Shown in pieces: positions 5,837 through 8,141 of a DNA stretch of 8,141 nt. The DNA is from Deltaproteobacteria bacterium (GTDB lineage Bacteria > Myxococcota > Myxococcia > Myxococcales > 40CM-4-68-19): NCBI GenBank assembly GCA_018266095.1, contig JAFEBC010000177.1:1-8141 (forward strand). The letters run 5' to 3'. The position numbers and the translations under genes were made by a program. Each line of letters starts with the position of its first letter. Within the stretch, counting starts at the first letter, position 1. The notes beneath the pieces were generated by a model that was not told where the DNA came from, ran no database searches, and saw nothing but the letters and a program-made list of their open reading frames with translations.

Positions 5837-8141
5837 GTGACTTTGCTCGCGCCTTCGAAGCCCGCCGCCGCTCGTCCCCGCAGCCAGTCCACGCACACCG
5901 CTCGCTTGAGCCTGCGCACGCGCCTCTTGCTCGCGATGGGCATCGCGGTCGCGGGGATCCTGCTCGTCTCCGGCGCGATGGACATCGTCGCGGGTCACCG
6001 CGTGCGCGTGGCGGCGCTGCGCCTGCGCGCCAAGCTCGTGGCCAAGGCGCAGAGCGCGGCGCTGGCGAACCCGATCTGGGAGTACGATCAGCAGGCGGGC
6101 GCGGCGGCGCTCGAGGGCGCGCTGCAGGATCGCGAGCTCATCGAGGCCACCTGCGTCGACGACACGGGCGCTGTGTTTGCGCATGTCGCGAACCCCGAGC
6201 TGATGAAGGATCCAGGCGGGGATCCCATCGTCTTCAAGCAGCCGATCACGCTGGTCGTGCCCACGGGCGAGACGCGCTCGTTGGGCTCGGTCGAGGCGCG
6301 CTACTCGCGCAACCAATTGAACCGCCGCCTGCGCACCGCCATCGTGTGGGCGCTCGGCGAGCTCGTCCTCCTGGTGCTGGTCGTGACGTTCGGCATGTGG
6401 CTCGCGATCAAGCGTTTCACGCGCCCGCTGGAGGAGATGACCGAGGTCATCCGCAGCCGCGCGCGCGGCGATCTCTCGCGCGACGTGCGGCCCTCGTTCC
6501 TGCGCCGCGACGACGAGATCGGCGCCATCGCGCAGTCGCTGGAGTTCGACCAGCAGCAGCGCCGCGACGAGGCCAAGCTGCTCGAGATCACGAGCGACAT
6601 CTCCGCCGACGCGCACGTGAGCGAGTTCCTGCGCCGCCTCGCGCAGGCGGGAGAGGAGCTGCTCGGCGCCGAGCGCTGCTTCGTCTTCGTGCACGACAAC
6701 GCCAAGAACGTCCTCTGGTCGCTCTCGCCCGCGGGCCGCCTTGAGGTGCGGCCGGGCCAGGGCATCGTCGGCAGCGCGTTCGTCTCCGGTGCGGTGTTCA
6801 AGATCGACGACGCCCAGCACGACCCGCGCAACGATCGCGATCTCGATCGCGTCATCGACGTCATCACGCGCACCATCTTGTGCGTGCCGCTCGTCACCAA
6901 GCGCGGCATCCACGTCGGCGTGTTCGCGGCCCTGAATCGCCGCGGCGGCCCCTTCACCGAGCGCGACGAGCTGCGCCTGCGCTCGCTCGCCGCCCAGGCC
7001 GCGGTGGCGCTGGAGAACGCGCGCCTCTTCGACGAGGTGAGCGACGAGAAGGCCTACACCGAGAGCATCCTCGGCAGCTTGAGCGACGCGGTGATCTCGC
7101 TCGATCCCGAGCTGCGCGTGGCCAAGGTCAACGCCGCCGCCGAGCGCCTCTTCGGCTGGCGTGACGGCGAGGTCCGCGCCAAGCCGCTGCGCGCGCTGCT
7201 CCCCGGCGCAGAGAACGAGTTCGAGCACGAGCTGCTCGAGCGCGTGGCCAAGACCGGCAAGCCCGACTCCGCGGACGACACCGATCTCAAGCGCCCCGAC
7301 GGCGCCGTGCTGACCGTGAACCTCAACGCCACCCCGCTCGCCAACGCCAAGGGCGAGTCGATGGGCTCGCTCTTCGTGCTCGAGGACATCACCTCTGAGA
7401 AGCGCGTGCGCGGCACCATGGCGCGCTACCTGCCCAAGAAGGTCATCGACCAATTGCTCGAGGGCGACAGAGCCGCGCTGGGCGGGACCACGCAGAACAT
7501 CACCGCGCTCTTCTCGGACATCCGCAGCTTCACCACCATCTCAGAAGAGATCGGCGCGCGCGCCACGGTGACGATGCTCAACGAGTACTTCACCGAGATG
7601 CTCGAGGTGATCGATCGCAACAACGGCGTGCTCGACAAGTTCATCGGCGACGCGGTGATGGCCATCTTCGGCGTGCCCTTCGCGGGCGAGGGCGACGCTG
7701 ACAACGCGGTGACTGCAGCCAACGAAATGATCGCCTCGCTGGGCAGACTGAATGAGGTCCGCAAGGGCCGCGGCCAGCAGGCGATCGCCATCGGCGTCGG
7801 CTTGAACACAGGCGAGGCCGTCGCCGGAAACATCGGCTCGCCCAAGCGCATGTCGTACACGGTCATCGGCGATTCGGTGAACCTCGCGTCGCGGCTCGAG
7901 GGCGCCACCAAGCAGTACGGCGGCTCCATCTTGCTCAGCGAGTTCACGTACGCCGCGCTCAAGCACAAGGACCACCTGCGCGAGCTCGACGTCATCCGCG
8001 TCAAGGGCAAGTCCGTGCCCGTGGCCGTCTACGAATCCTTCGCCTGGCGCGCCGACCGCGACTCCGATGCGCTCCGCCGCGCCTACGACCGCTCCGCGCA
8101 CGGCCTGCGCGCCTTCCGCTCGCGCCGCTTCTCCGAGGCCC
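5837..8141 (+). CDS. Membrane class III adenylate cyclase: sensor-HAMP-GAF-PAS-cyclase, 3' truncated
   Basis: The protein makes cAMP from ATP under the control of several sensor domains; 768 residues are visible before the window ends. In order: TM1 about 30-51; a periplasmic sensor 52-165 containing ANPIWEYD (77-84); TM2 about 168-190; HAMP about 190-243 with Pro197 and DEIG (226-229); GAF about 255-400; PAS about 405-520; and the catalytic domain about 550-735. The catalytic residues are all present: metal-binding Asp561 (FSDIRSF) and Asp605 (KFIGDAVM), adenine-selecting Lys601 and Thr675 (YTVIGD), and Asn682 and Arg686 (VNLASR). The Lys/Thr pair points to ATP rather than GTP. After the cyclase domain the helical stretch up to residue 768 resembles the start of a TPR-like tail. 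The GTG at 5837 is the first ATG or GTG in frame; TTG 5906, just before TM1, is an alternative. No Shine-Dalgarno is evident at either. Confidence 0.9.
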   Translation, partial: MTLLAPSKPAAARPRSQSTHTARLSLRTRLLLAMGIAVAGILLVSGAMDIVAGHRVRVAALRLRAKLVAKAQSAALANPIWEYDQQAGAAALEGALQDRELIEATCVDDTGAVFAHVANPELMKDPGGDPIVFKQPITLVVPTGETRSLGSVEARYSRNQLNRRLRTAIVWALGELVLLVLVVTFGMWLAIKRFTRPLEEMTEVIRSRARGDLSRDVRPSFLRRDDEIGAIAQSLEFDQQQRRDEAKLLEITSDISADAHVSEFLRRLAQAGEELLGAERCFVFVHDNAKNVLWSLSPAGRLEVRPGQGIVGSAFVSGAVFKIDDAQHDPRNDRDLDRVIDVITRTILCVPLVTKRGIHVGVFAALNRRGGPFTERDELRLRSLAAQAAVALENARLFDEVSDEKAYTESILGSLSDAVISLDPELRVAKVNAAAERLFGWRDGEVRAKPLRALLPGAENEFEHELLERVAKTGKPDSADDTDLKRPDGAVLTVNLNATPLANAKGESMGSLFVLEDITSEKRVRGTMARYLPKKVIDQLLEGDRAALGGTTQNITALFSDIRSFTTISEEIGARATVTMLNEYFTEMLEVIDRNNGVLDKFIGDAVMAIFGVPFAGEGDADNAVTAANEMIASLGRLNEVRKGRGQQAIAIGVGLNTGEAVAGNIGSPKRMSYTVIGDSVNLASRLEGATKQYGGSILLSEFTYAALKHKDHLRELDVIRVKGKSVPVAVYESFAWRADRDSDALRRAYDRSAHGLRAFRSRRFSEA

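Noticed and set aside
5830..6744. A 304-codon plus-strand frame starting at a GTG just before the cyclase start
   Set aside because: It is in a different frame from the conserved cyclase protein, is extremely Arg-rich and has no hydrophobic pattern; the shadow of the real gene.
5735..7453. A 572-codon open frame on the minus strand opposite the cyclase
   Set aside because: It is Arg/Ala/His/Glu-rich low-complexity sequence with no family signature, typical of the antisense of GC-rich codons. The plus strand here encodes clear HAMP, GAF and PAS domains.
1..8141. CRISPR arrays, tRNA or rRNA genes, insertion sequences, prophage or defence genes
   Set aside because: I saw no regularly spaced repeats, no tRNA-like cloverleaf sequence, and no transposase or nuclease motifs; the window is almost entirely accounted for by the listed genes.

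Overview
The window is GC-rich chromosomal DNA with very dense coding and a strong G/C bias at third codon positions. It looks like a deltaproteobacterial/Myxococcota-type genome. This is inference from composition, the split nuoC and nuoD genes, and the multidomain cyclase; no rRNA or other taxonomic marker is present.

Layout. About 1-4889, minus strand, is a respiratory complex I operon transcribed in the order nuoA-nuoB-nuoC-nuoD-nuoH-nuoI-nuoJ. The genes are joined by ATGA/GTGA overlaps (A/B, B/C, C/D, D/H), a 1-nt gap (H/I) and a 14-nt overlap (I/J). nuoJ runs off the left edge. nuoE, nuoF and nuoG (the NADH-oxidising module) are not in their usual place between nuoD and nuoH. Just upstream of nuoA on the same strand, after a 71-nt gap holding a potential leader hairpin, lies a HAD-IB phosphatase of the MtnX/phosphoserine-phosphatase type (4961-5662). 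A 174-nt divergent intergenic region (5663-5836) contains a long, nearly perfect GCGGAG-rich palindrome (5726-5809). On the plus strand from 5837 to the right edge is a membrane-bound class III adenylate cyclase: TM, periplasmic sensor, TM, HAMP, GAF, PAS, catalytic domain. All six canonical catalytic residues are present, and the gene is truncated by the window end.

How the genes fit together. NuoB, C, D and I form the quinone-reducing connecting module (clusters N2, N6a, N6b and the quinone site). NuoA, H and J are the first membrane subunits of the proton-pumping arm; K, L, M and N would be expected beyond the left edge. The phosphatase and the cyclase have no demonstrated link to complex I; only their position is suggestive. 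The window is mostly conventional. The parts worth a second look are the missing EFG module, the intergenic palindrome, the nuoA leader structure and the sensor-GAF-PAS cyclase.
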